The position numbers and the translations under genes were made by a program. This document shows positions 1 through 7,069 of a DNA stretch of 16,196 bases, piece after piece (position 1 is the stretch's first letter; every line of letters begins with the position of its first letter). The notes below the pieces were generated by a model. That model saw nothing but the letters and a program-made list of their open reading frames with translations. It did not search any database and was not told where the DNA came from. The stretch is taken from contig JBBRHF010000089.1 of NCBI GenBank assembly GCA_038223055.1, forward strand, positions 1 through 16,196, read 5' to 3'. Origin of the DNA: JBBRHF01 sp038223055. GTDB lineage: Bacteria > Actinomycetota > Actinomycetes > JACCUZ01.

Positions 1-385
<385 letters not shown>

Positions 386-576
386 CTCAAGACTCGATGC
401 CCCCGCGCGAAGGACTAGTTCGTCAGACAGCAGGTAGCGAGCCCCACCCGGCCTCGGGCCTGTCGGACAGTCTGAGCAGGGCGACCATGGCCGAAGTTTG
501 TCGAATCTTTGCCGTCGAAGTCGAATGCGCTCTCGGTGCCATTTCGGACCCGAAGATTCGCTAAAGATGTGGCCGC

Positions 577-615
577 GCTGCGGAGCATCTCGGCGACTAC
601 GCCGAGTTGCGCAGC
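577..615 (-). terminator. Hairpin overlapping the rfbD stop codon
   Basis: CTCGGCG and CGCCGAG (589-595 and 600-606) form a perfect 7-bp stem with a 4-nt loop that contains the TAG stop of rfbD. A second pair, GCTGCG (577-582) and CGCAGC (610-615), can extend the structure across an internal loop. No long T tract follows on the minus strand. High-GC actinobacteria often terminate without one, so this is a plausible terminator for the rfb genes. Confidence 0.45.
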
Positions 616-1454
616 AGCGGGAACGCCTGAGCCAACGCCTCGCGCCAGTCGCGGATCGGCGCCAGACCGGCCGCCGCCCAGGCTTTGTGGCCGAGCACGG
701 AGTAGGCCGGGCGGGGGGCGGGGCGGGGGAACTTGTCGGTCGTCGTGGGGTGCACCCGCGCCGGGTCGGCGCCGATCTGCTCGAACACGGCGCGGGCGAG
801 CCCGCACCACGTGGTCTCGCCCGACGAGGTGGCGTGGTAGATCCCGGCGGGCGCGCCGGACCGCACCAGCGCGAGGATCTGCTCGGCGAGGTCGCGGGTC
901 CAGGTCGGCTGGCCCCGCTGGTCGTCGACGACGTCGAGGGTGTTCTTGGTCGCCTCCAGCCGCAGCATGGTGCGGACGAAGTTGGCGCCGTGCTCGCCGT
1001 AGAGCCAGGCCGTGCGCACGACGTACGACGCCTGGGGTCGGACCTCCCGCACCGCCTGCTCGCCGGCCAGCTTGGACCGGCCGTAGGCCGTGCGGGGACC
1101 GGTCGGGGCGTCCTCGGGGTAGGGGGAGGCGGCGGTGCCGGCGAAGACGTAGTCCGTCGAGGGCTGCACCAGCCACGCGCCGTGGTCGCGGGCAGCGTGG
1201 GCCAGCAGGCGCGGCCCGTCGCCGTTGACCCGCAGCGCGGCATCCTCGGCGGCCTCGGCGCCGTCCACGTCGGTCCACGCGGCGGTGTTGACCACCACGT
1301 CGTGCCCGGCGACCGCGGCTTGGACGGCGCCGGCGTCGGTGATGTCGAGCTCGGCGCGGGCCAGGGCGGTGACCTCCTCGCCCGCCGCAGTCAGCACCTC
1401 GACCAGGTCTCGGCCCAGCATGCCGCCGGCGCCGGTGACCAGCCAGACGGTCAT
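597..1454 (-). CDS. rfbD: dTDP-4-dehydrorhamnose reductase
   Basis: 285-aa short-chain dehydrogenase of the RmlD type, the usual length for the family. It reduces dTDP-4-dehydro-L-rhamnose to dTDP-L-rhamnose with NAD(P)H, the last step in making this activated sugar for envelope polysaccharides. Seen in the sequence: an N-terminal Rossmann motif GAGGMLG (residues 8-14), the STDYVF segment at 99-104, the catalytic Tyr124-x3-Lys128 pair in YGRSK, and a C-terminal RPAPRPAYSVL segment typical of RmlD. It follows rfbB on the same strand after 75 nt, so cotranscription is likely. The ATG at 1454 places the Rossmann motif at the normal distance from the N-terminus, although there is no good ribosome binding site. 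Confidence 0.95.
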   Translation of the reverse strand: MTVWLVTGAGGMLGRDLVEVLTAAGEEVTALARAELDITDAGAVQAAVAGHDVVVNTAAWTDVDGAEAAEDAALRVNGDGPRLLAHAARDHGAWLVQPSTDYVFAGTAASPYPEDAPTGPRTAYGRSKLAGEQAVREVRPQASYVVRTAWLYGEHGANFVRTMLRLEATKNTLDVVDDQRGQPTWTRDLAEQILALVRSGAPAGIYHATSSGETTWCGLARAVFEQIGADPARVHPTTTDKFPRPAPRPAYSVLGHKAWAAAGLAPIRDWREALAQAFPLLRNSA

Positions 1455-1463
1455 CTGGTGGCC

Positions 1464-1540
1464 GGCATCATCGGGCCAGCAGCGTCCGGCCGGCAGCGGC
1501 CGGCAGCGGACCGGCAGCGTCGGCGGGCATCATCGGGCCA
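1464..1540. repeat. Direct repeats between rfbB and rfbD
   Basis: A 15-bp sequence, GGCATCATCGGGCCA, occurs at 1464-1478 and again at 1526-1540. Between the copies the motif CCGGCAGCG occurs three times. The right-hand copy overlaps the end of rfbB. The arrangement looks like a local tandem duplication in the spacer of the operon. Confidence 0.7.
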
Positions 1541-2573
1541 AGCTGGCGCGTTCCTTGAGCGGCTCCCACCAGGCCCGGTTGTCGCGGTACCACGCGACCG
1601 TGTCGGCCAGGCCCTGGTCGAAGGACATCTGCGGCCGGTAGCCCAGCTCGTTGCTGATCTTGGTGATGTCCACCGAGTAGCGCCGGTCGTGGCCGAGGCG
1701 GTCCTCGACCGGCGTAACCGAGTCCCAACCGGCGCCGCAGGCCTCCAGCAGGCGACCGGTCAGGTCCTTGTTGGTGAGCTCGGTGCCCCCGCCGATGTTG
1801 TAGACCTCACCCGCCCGGCCGCCCTCGAGCACCAGGGCGATGCCGCGGCAGTGGTCGTCGACGTGCAGCCAGTCGCGCACGTTGAGCCCGTCGCCGTAGA
1901 GCGGGACCGACGCCCCGTCCAGCAGGTTGGTCACGAACAACGGGATGACCTTCTCGGGGAACTGGTAGGGCCCGTAGTTGTTCGAGCATCGCGTGACGGT
2001 GACGTGCAGCCCGTGGGTTCGCGCGTAGGCCAGCGCGAGCAGGTCGCTGCCGGCCTTGGACGCGCTGTAGGGGGAGTTGGGCGCGAGCGGCTCGGACTCC
2101 GTCCAGGAGCCGGCCGCGATCGAGCCGTAGACCTCGTCGGTCGACACGTGCACGAACTTGGGTAGGCGGTGGCGCAGCGCCGCGTCGAGCAGCATCTGGG
2201 TGCCGACGACGTTGGTCATCACGAAGTCCGCCGCGCCGGTGATCGAGCGGTCGACGTGGGACTCGGCAGCGAAGTGCACGACCGCGTCCGCGTCCCCCAC
2301 CAGGCCGTCCACCGTTGCGGGGTCGACGATGTCGCCCTCGACGAAGGTGAGCCGCTCGTCGGTCTCGACCGGGGCGAGGTTCGCGCGGTTTCCGGCGTAG
2401 GTCAGCTTGTCGAGGACCGTCACCCGGGTCACCTCGTGTCCCTCGTGTCCCTCGTGTCCCACTTGGCCCTCGTGGCCCACTTGGCCCTCGTGGCCGGGGA
2501 AACGGCCCGCCAGCACGGCGCGGACGTAGTGCGAGCCGATGAACCCGGCGCCGCCGGTGACGAGGAGCCTCAT
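1530..2573 (-). CDS. rfbB: dTDP-glucose 4,6-dehydratase (with N-terminal repeat insert)
   Basis: 347-aa RmlB-type extended SDR enzyme. It converts dTDP-glucose to dTDP-4-keto-6-deoxyglucose using bound NAD+, the second step of dTDP-rhamnose synthesis. Seen: Rossmann motif TGGAGFIG (6-13), LDKLTYAGN (54-62), AESHVDRSI (103-111), STDEVYG with the Thr145-Asp146-Glu147 active-site triplet, and Tyr169-x3-Lys173 in YSASK. It is unusual in carrying about 21 extra residues made of GHEGQV and GHE units (27-47) between helix 1 and strand 2; the rest aligns with a normal enzyme of roughly 325-330 aa. The ATG at 2573 sits 8 nt after a TANNNT hexamer with no ribosome binding site, suggesting a leaderless transcript. 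All catalytic residues are intact. Confidence 0.95.
   Translation of the reverse strand: MRLLVTGGAGFIGSHYVRAVLAGRFPGHEGQVGHEGQVGHEGHEGHEVTRVTVLDKLTYAGNRANLAPVETDERLTFVEGDIVDPATVDGLVGDADAVVHFAAESHVDRSITGAADFVMTNVVGTQMLLDAALRHRLPKFVHVSTDEVYGSIAAGSWTESEPLAPNSPYSASKAGSDLLALAYARTHGLHVTVTRCSNNYGPYQFPEKVIPLFVTNLLDGASVPLYGDGLNVRDWLHVDDHCRGIALVLEGGRAGEVYNIGGGTELTNKDLTGRLLEACGAGWDSVTPVEDRLGHDRRYSVDITKISNELGYRPQMSFDQGLADTVAWYRDNRAWWEPLKERASLAR
2433..2495 (-). repeat. In-frame minisatellite inside rfbB
   Basis: Short tandem units read on the minus strand as Gly-His-Glu-Gly-Gln-Val twice, followed by three Gly-His-Glu units, ending at residue 47. On the plus strand they appear as repeated CCTCGTGTC and CCACTTGGCCCTCGTGG blocks. 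All units are multiples of 3 nt, so the frame is kept. Confidence 0.85.
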
Positions 2574-2581
2574 GGCGGGGG

Positions 2582-2587
2582 AGTCTA
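2582..2587 (-). promoter_or_regulatory. Candidate -10 element for rfbB (leaderless)
   Basis: TAGACT on the minus strand matches TANNNT. It ends 8 nt before the rfbB ATG, so transcription would start at or next to the start codon. No convincing -35 hexamer is visible. Confidence 0.45.
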
Positions 2588-2632
2588 GCGACGGGCCGTG
2601 CGGCGTCCTCAGGGCGCGGACATGGGCAGCGG

Positions 2633-3019
2633 TCAGGGAGCGGACACGGGCAGGAGGCGCTCCAGGCCGGCCAGGTCGGCGGGGTTGCGCGTAAGTAGGG
2701 GAAGGCCGTGCGCCACTGCGGTGGCGGCGATCTGCAGGTCGGCAAGGCGACGTCGAGGTTGGCGGCCGGCCGCGCGAACGGCCGCATCCACCGCGAGGTA
2801 GGCAGTCGCCACGTCGATGTCCAGCGGAAGCGGATCGAAACTGCTTAGCACCCGGGTCAGCAGGCCGAGGCGATCCGCGCGCGTCTGCGGGTCACGCGCC
2901 GCGTTGACACCCGCGCCCAATTCCAGCACGGACACGATGCTGATCATCACCGTGCCCTGGGCCTCGGCCGGTGGGTCGATCAGCACCGAGGTGTCCCACA
3001 GGGTCGTCCCGTCACCCAT
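2633..3019 (-). CDS. vapC: PIN-domain toxin, VapC family
   Basis: 128-aa PIN-domain protein. VapC toxins are Mg2+-dependent ribonucleases that inhibit translation by cutting tRNA or rRNA; the target here is unknown. Acidic residues expected at the active site are present: Asp9 in WDTSVLID, Glu33 in SVLELGAG, Asp94 in RRRLADLQIAATA, and a C-terminal TRNPADL with Asp115. The length is typical. The ATG overlaps the last 8 nt of the antitoxin gene, so the two are probably translationally coupled. The pair lies between rfbB and the divergent rfbA and has no metabolic link to them, which suggests insertion of a mobile cassette. There is no sign of truncation. Confidence 0.88.
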   Translation of the reverse strand: MGDGTTLWDTSVLIDPPAEAQGTVMISIVSVLELGAGVNAARDPQTRADRLGLLTRVLSSFDPLPLDIDVATAYLAVDAAVRAAGRQPRRRLADLQIAATAVAHGLPLLTRNPADLAGLERLLPVSAP

Positions 3020-3278
3020 GCCGGGGCTCGAACGGGTCAGGCAGGTCCTGGTCCACGGCCGCGTCGATGTCCTCGCGCAGCAGCGACGCGTCGACCCTGG
3101 GCAGGGCCTTGATCCGGCGCAGCCACTCCTGCGCCGGCACGGCCCGGCGGCGGGTTATCGGGTGCAGCTCGGCCACCGGGATGCCGCTCTTGGTGATGAC
3201 CATCGACTCGCCCGCCTCGACCGCCCTGAGCACCGCGCCGGAGTCGTTGCGCAGCTCCCGCTGCGTGATCGTCTTCAT
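3012..3278 (-). CDS. vapB: Phd/YefM-family antitoxin
   Basis: 88-aa antitoxin starting MKTITQRELRNDSGAVLRAV, the standard opening of Phd/YefM DNA-binding antitoxins. The dimerising N-terminal part continues with MVITKSGIPVAELHPI. The C-terminal tail (about 45-88), charged and rich in Arg, Asp and Glu, should wrap around and block VapC. The frame is open further upstream, but the start at 3278 is chosen because the family begins at MKTITQ and a TANNNT hexamer stands 7 nt before it. The gene overlaps vapC by 8 nt. A perfect 20-bp palindrome just upstream is the likely autoregulatory operator. The symbol vapB is used by role; phd would suit the family equally. Confidence 0.88.
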   Translation of the reverse strand: MKTITQRELRNDSGAVLRAVEAGESMVITKSGIPVAELHPITRRRAVPAQEWLRRIKALPRVDASLLREDIDAAVDQDLPDPFEPRHG

Positions 3279-3285
3279 GTGAGAG

Positions 3286-3291
3286 AACGTA
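3286..3291 (-). promoter_or_regulatory. Candidate -10 element for the antitoxin gene
   Basis: TACGTT on the minus strand fits TANNNT and ends 7 nt before the antitoxin ATG, which has no Shine-Dalgarno sequence. It overlaps the 20-bp palindrome by five bases, so a bound repressor would block the promoter. Confidence 0.45.
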
Positions 3292-3306
3292 GCAGATCTG
3301 CTACGT
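3287..3306. promoter_or_regulatory. Perfect 20-bp palindrome, candidate vapBC operator
   Basis: ACGTAGCAGATCTGCTACGT is its own reverse complement over all 20 bases. It begins 9 nt upstream of the antitoxin ATG and overlaps the antitoxin -10 element. It also lies 27 bp upstream of the divergent rfbA start. Phd-type antitoxins repress their own promoters through such palindromes. Binding here could also affect rfbA. Confidence 0.72.
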
Positions 3307-3319
3307 GACGTGGGGTGAG

Positions 3320-3325
3320 TAGCCT
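3320..3325 (+). promoter_or_regulatory. Candidate -10 element for rfbA (leaderless)
   Basis: TAGCCT fits TANNNT and is separated by 8 nt from the rfbA ATG, the same geometry as at rfbB. No ribosome binding site lies in between, so a leaderless mRNA is likely. No clear -35 box is seen. Confidence 0.45.
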
Positions 3326-3333
3326 GGCCGGTC

Positions 3334-4206
3334 ATGCGAGGGATCATCCTGGCCGGCGGTTCGGGCACCCGGCTCTATCCGATCACCAAGGGCATCAGCA
3401 AGCAGCTCATGCCGATCTTCGACAAGCCGATGATCTACTACCCGCTCTCGACGCTGATGACGGCCGGCATCGACGAGATCCTCATCATCACCACCCCGGA
3501 GGACGGCCCGCAGTTCCAGCGGCTGCTCGGCGACGGGAGCGAGCTCGGCATCTCGATCACCTACGCCGCGCAGCCGCGCCCCGAGGGCCTGGCGCAGGCG
3601 TTCGTGATCGGCGCGGACTTCGTCGGCGACGAGGGCGCCGCGCTGGTGCTGGGCGACAACATCTTCTACGGCGCGGGCCTGGACAGCCAGCTCAAGGCCC
3701 AGCACCACATCGAGGGCGGCTGCGTGTTCGCCTATCAGGTCGCCAAACCCAGGGACTACGGCGTGGTGGAGTTCGCCGCCGACGGGACCGTTCTCTCCCT
3801 CGAGGAGAAGCCGGCCCGGCCGCGCAGCAATTACGCCGTACCGGGCATCTACTTCTACGACAACGACGTCGTCGAGATCGCGCGCCACCTCAAGCCCGGC
3901 CCGCGCGGCGAGCTCGAGATCACCGACGTCAACCGGGTCTATCTCGAGCGGGGCACCCTCAAGGTGAGCGTGCTGCCGCGCGGCACCGCGTGGCTGGACA
4001 CCGGCAGCATCCACTCCCTCATGCAGGCCAGCGAGTTCGTCCGGGTCATCGAGGAGCGGCAGGGCTTCAAGATCGGCTGCATCGAGGAGGTGGCCTACGC
4101 CGAGGGCTTCATCTCCGCCGACCGGTTGCGGCTGCTGGCCGAACCACTGATCAAGAGCGGGTACGGCGCCTACCTGCTCAGCCTGCTGGACTCGCCCGAA
4201 GGGTGA
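3334..4206 (+). CDS. rfbA: Glucose-1-phosphate thymidylyltransferase
   Basis: 290-aa RmlA-type nucleotidyltransferase of normal length. It joins dTTP and glucose-1-phosphate to give dTDP-glucose and pyrophosphate, the first step of dTDP-rhamnose synthesis. Seen: the signature loop LAGGSGTRLYPIT (6-18), KQLMPIFDKPMIYYPLSTLM that binds the nucleotide and Mg2+, VLGDNIFYG, EEKPARPRSNYAVPGIYFYD, and WLDTGS near the C-terminus. The gene is divergent from vapB and rfbB. Its 3' end overlaps the DUF4012 gene tail-to-tail by 29 nt. The ATG at 3334 puts the signature loop at the expected place. Confidence 0.96.
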   Translation: MRGIILAGGSGTRLYPITKGISKQLMPIFDKPMIYYPLSTLMTAGIDEILIITTPEDGPQFQRLLGDGSELGISITYAAQPRPEGLAQAFVIGADFVGDEGAALVLGDNIFYGAGLDSQLKAQHHIEGGCVFAYQVAKPRDYGVVEFAADGTVLSLEEKPARPRSNYAVPGIYFYDNDVVEIARHLKPGPRGELEITDVNRVYLERGTLKVSVLPRGTAWLDTGSIHSLMQASEFVRVIEERQGFKIGCIEEVAYAEGFISADRLRLLAEPLIKSGYGAYLLSLLDSPEG

Positions 4207-6139
4207 GCACCCGCGCTGCTATGACCGGCATCGAGAGGGTGGCGGAGTGGTCGGCGGCGACCTTCCACGCCTTGGCCAGGCCGTTGATGCCCGTGAACGT
4301 CCAGCCCGGCGGCGGCACGACGGTCAGCTGCAGGGTCGTCGGATTGAGCAGCGGCTGGGGCTCGACGTAGTCCAGGAAGCGCAACCCGTTGCCGTCCGCG
4401 CGCGCCGCGTGCGGCAGGGTGTAGTCCCAGCTCAGCGCGGTCGACCCGCCGGGTGGGATCGTCACGAACGCCTCGGCGTAGGTCCGGCCGGCCTGGTCCA
4501 CGCCCTGCTTGACCGTCGCCTGCGCCGGAACCGTCGGCGATGCGGTCAGAACGGCTCCCGGCGGCATCAGGTTGAGCACCTTGAGCCCGACCCACCGGGT
4601 GAGGTAGCCGATCGTCGGGTCGGGCAGCGGCCCGTGGTAAGGCGGCGTGGCGTTGGTGATCGACACGGTGCGGTGAACGGTCGCCGAGCCGTCGCCGTTC
4701 AGCTGAACGGTCTCTGCGAGGGTGCGCTGCTGGAAGACGTCGTTCTTGCTCTGGTTGCCGTTTTGGGTGTAGACCGCCGACAGGTTGCCCACCGCCGGGG
4801 CACGCGGCTGCCCGGCGGCTCGCTTGTCGCTGACGAGCGCTTGGAGCCGGGTGTCAGCGAAGTACATCTGCAGGTGGCGACCGGGCACCGCCTTGCCGAG
4901 CGCCCGCGCCTTGCCGAGCGTGCCGCCGCCCTCGGTGAGGCGGGTCAGCATCGTGGACATCAACTCATCGTTGCCAACGTGTCGAGCGTCGATCTTGGCC
5001 TGCTCGGTGGTGCCCTGGTTGACATAGGCGTCCACCAGCAGCTTCTGTGCGACGTTGTCGCCATTGAGCTCGCCGTAGGTGGGTGACTGGATCGGCCCGG
5101 TCGCCCGCAGCAGGTGAGCGACCGCGACGACGTCGAGCGCGATGACCCCGTCGGTCGTGATCCCGAAGTTGGGCACCGCGGCGCGCATCAGCTGCTGCGC
5201 CGCGACCGAGAAGTCGGGGTTCACGTTGGCGTTGACGAACGGGCGCTTGCGGGTGCCGACCAGGAACGGGTCCCCCGGAAGCGGCGTCCACAGCAGCCGC
5301 TGGTTGATGTTGGTGAGCTCGGAGGTCTGGCCCTTGAGCTGGATCGTCATCCGGCCGGCGTCGAAGGCCAGGAATGCCACCGACAGGGGAGCACCCCCGG
5401 GCGCCCGTGACTCGGCCGGGTTGCCGATGATGACGAGGTAGGTCTTCGGGCCGCTGGCGCCGACCGCTGCGGGCAGCGCCTCGAGCACCGGGCCGAGCGA
5501 GACCAGCTCCGAGCGCAGCGCCGTGATCTGCTCCCGGGCCGAGTCGCGCTTGGCCAGCGCCGTGCCGCCCAGCGGGCCGCGCCCGGCGACCGCTGTGAGC
5601 TCGCGGTCGGCGCGGACCAGGCCGGCGGCGAGGCTGGTCACCGCGGTGCGGGCCTGCTGGATCGCCGGGAGGCTGAACGTGTTGTTGTGGAACAGCTTGG
5701 AGTTGTCGCCGGCGAACTCCTCGGAGATCTTGAGTGCATCGTCGGCCGAGGTAGTCATGATCCCAGCCGCGGCGATCAGGTGGTTGAGGTCGGTGACGGT
5801 CCTCCCGACGTACGGCGTGCGGTGGGCCAGCCGCACCTGCGGCCAGTGGGAGGCGCCCTCGGCGTCGCGCAGCGCCTGCTTGCCGCGGTCGAGGTGACGC
5901 TTCGCTGCCGCCTGATCACCGAGCTTGAGCGTGTCTCGGAAGCGCTGCAGTTCGGTCTGGGCGGTGCCCGCCTTGGTGGCCACGGTGTAGCCGGACCAGG
6001 CGAGCCCGCCGACCAGCCAGAGCAGCATCGCCCCCACCACGGCAAGGACGGCGCGCCGCGCCACTCGCCCGCGGCTGCTGACGCGCGGGGTCGTCGGTGG
6101 GGGGGCAGCCTGATCTGCCGCGGGCGCGGTCTGGGTCAC
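4178..6139 (-). CDS. DUF4012 membrane-anchored protein
   Basis: 653-aa protein. A Pro/Ala-rich cytoplasmic tail (1-29) is followed by one membrane segment (about 30-51, AVLAVVGAMLLWLVGGLAWS) and a large domain predicted to be extracytoplasmic. The segment with NPAESRAPGG (240-249) and the following FLAFDAGRMTIQ, NVNPDFSVAAQQLMRAAVPNFG and DGVIALDVVAVAHLL are the conserved core of DUF4012, a family often found near polysaccharide genes in actinobacteria; its biochemical role is not established as far as I know. The GTG start has AAGGA 4 nt upstream. A TAGACT hexamer lies at 6173-6178. It overlaps rfbA by 29 nt convergently. Its proximity to the rfb genes suggests, but does not show, a role in envelope glycan assembly. 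Confidence 0.86.
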   Translation of the reverse strand: MTQTAPAADQAAPPPTTPRVSSRGRVARRAVLAVVGAMLLWLVGGLAWSGYTVATKAGTAQTELQRFRDTLKLGDQAAAKRHLDRGKQALRDAEGASHWPQVRLAHRTPYVGRTVTDLNHLIAAAGIMTTSADDALKISEEFAGDNSKLFHNNTFSLPAIQQARTAVTSLAAGLVRADRELTAVAGRGPLGGTALAKRDSAREQITALRSELVSLGPVLEALPAAVGASGPKTYLVIIGNPAESRAPGGAPLSVAFLAFDAGRMTIQLKGQTSELTNINQRLLWTPLPGDPFLVGTRKRPFVNANVNPDFSVAAQQLMRAAVPNFGITTDGVIALDVVAVAHLLRATGPIQSPTYGELNGDNVAQKLLVDAYVNQGTTEQAKIDARHVGNDELMSTMLTRLTEGGGTLGKARALGKAVPGRHLQMYFADTRLQALVSDKRAAGQPRAPAVGNLSAVYTQNGNQSKNDVFQQRTLAETVQLNGDGSATVHRTVSITNATPPYHGPLPDPTIGYLTRWVGLKVLNLMPPGAVLTASPTVPAQATVKQGVDQAGRTYAEAFVTIPPGGSTALSWDYTLPHAARADGNGLRFLDYVEPQPLLNPTTLQLTVVPPPGWTFTGINGLAKAWKVAADHSATLSMPVIAARVLTLRASPAG

Positions 6140-6172
6140 GAGATCCTTGGGGAACGGGGGTGGGCAACGTCG

Positions 6173-6178
6173 AGTCTA
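6173..6178 (-). promoter_or_regulatory. Candidate -10 element for the DUF4012 gene
   Basis: TAGACT on the minus strand, identical to the hexamer before rfbB, lies 33 nt upstream of the GTG. This leaves room for the AAGGA ribosome binding site. It falls in the 66-nt gap after the glycosylase gene, so the DUF4012 gene could have its own promoter. Confidence 0.35.
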
Positions 6179-6205
6179 CCCGCGGGGCTGCAGGGCGCCG
6201 TCGGG

Positions 6206-7069
6206 CTACTTCAGCAACCGGGACAGCCGCCGGTCGGCCAGCGGCTTGCCGCCGGTCTGGCAGGTCGGGCAGTACTGCAGCGACGAGTCGGCGAAGGACA
6301 CCGACCGCACCGTGTCGCCGCACACGGGGCACGGCTCGCCGGCCCGCCCGTGCACCCGCAGCGCCAGCTTCTTCTCCGCCTTGAGCTTGCCCGCCTCGAG
6401 GCCCGCGGCGCGCTCGATCGCGGAGGTGAGGGTGGCGGTGAGGGCGGAGTGGAGGCAGTTGACCTCGTCCGGGGACAGCGACCCGGACAGGCGGAACGGC
6501 GACATCTTGGCGGCGTGCAGGACCTCGTCGGAGTAGGCGTTGCCGACCCCCGCGAGCACCGACTGGTCCTTGAGCAGCCCCTTGAGCTGCTTGCGTGGAG
6601 TGGCGGCGAGCAGGTCGGCCAGCGCCGCGGCGTCGAAGCCGGCCGCCAGCGGGTCGGGGCCGAGGCGCCCGATGCCGGGTACGTCGAGGGGGGAGCGCAC
6701 GACGTACAGGGCGAGGCGCTTCTGGGTTCCCGCCTCGGTCAGGTCGAAGCCGGAGCCGTCGTCGAGGTGCACCCGGGCCGCCAGCGGCCCCTTACCGGGC
6801 TTCGGGGGAACGGGCGAGAGCGCGGCGCTCCAGCGCAGCCAGCCGGCGCGAGACAGGTGGGTGATGAGGAACAGGCCGGAGACCTCCAGGCCGAGGAACT
6901 TGCCCCAGCGACGGGCCGCGGTGACCTCGAGGCCGTGCAGTGCCGTCGTGGGCGGGTCGTAGGTCTTGAGCACGCTGATCGCCGCCAGGTCGACCCGGGC
7001 GACCACGCGACCGACGGCGTGTTCGGTGAGGAAGGCGACCAGCGCCTCGACTTCGGGGAGCTCAGGCAC
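6206..7069 (-). CDS. Fpg/Nei-family DNA glycosylase/AP lyase
   Basis: 287-aa base-excision repair enzyme that removes oxidised bases and nicks the abasic site. The start is the GTG at 7069 because the family requires Pro-Glu directly after the initiator (the new N-terminal Pro is the nucleophile), and the sequence reads (V)PELPEVEA. Seen: Lys57 in RWGKFLGL, matching the conserved catalytic lysine; a helix-two-turn-helix segment LKGLLKDQSVLAGVGNAYSD with its Lys and Asn; and a C-terminal zinc finger, Cys247-x2-Cys250-x16-Cys267-x2-Cys270. The sequence belongs to the broad actinobacterial Fpg/Nei group, and I cannot assign 8-oxoguanine versus oxidised pyrimidine preference. It is 66 nt upstream of the DUF4012 gene on the same strand. 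Confidence 0.92.
   Translation of the reverse strand: MPELPEVEALVAFLTEHAVGRVVARVDLAAISVLKTYDPPTTALHGLEVTAARRWGKFLGLEVSGLFLITHLSRAGWLRWSAALSPVPPKPGKGPLAARVHLDDGSGFDLTEAGTQKRLALYVVRSPLDVPGIGRLGPDPLAAGFDAAALADLLAATPRKQLKGLLKDQSVLAGVGNAYSDEVLHAAKMSPFRLSGSLSPDEVNCLHSALTATLTSAIERAAGLEAGKLKAEKKLALRVHGRAGEPCPVCGDTVRSVSFADSSLQYCPTCQTGGKPLADRRLSRLLK

Noticed and set aside
498..2165. Long plus-strand open frame opposite rfbD and rfbB
   Set aside because: It is antisense to two well-identified enzymes, its composition is Gly/Arg/Val-biased, and such shadows are expected in very GC-rich genes.
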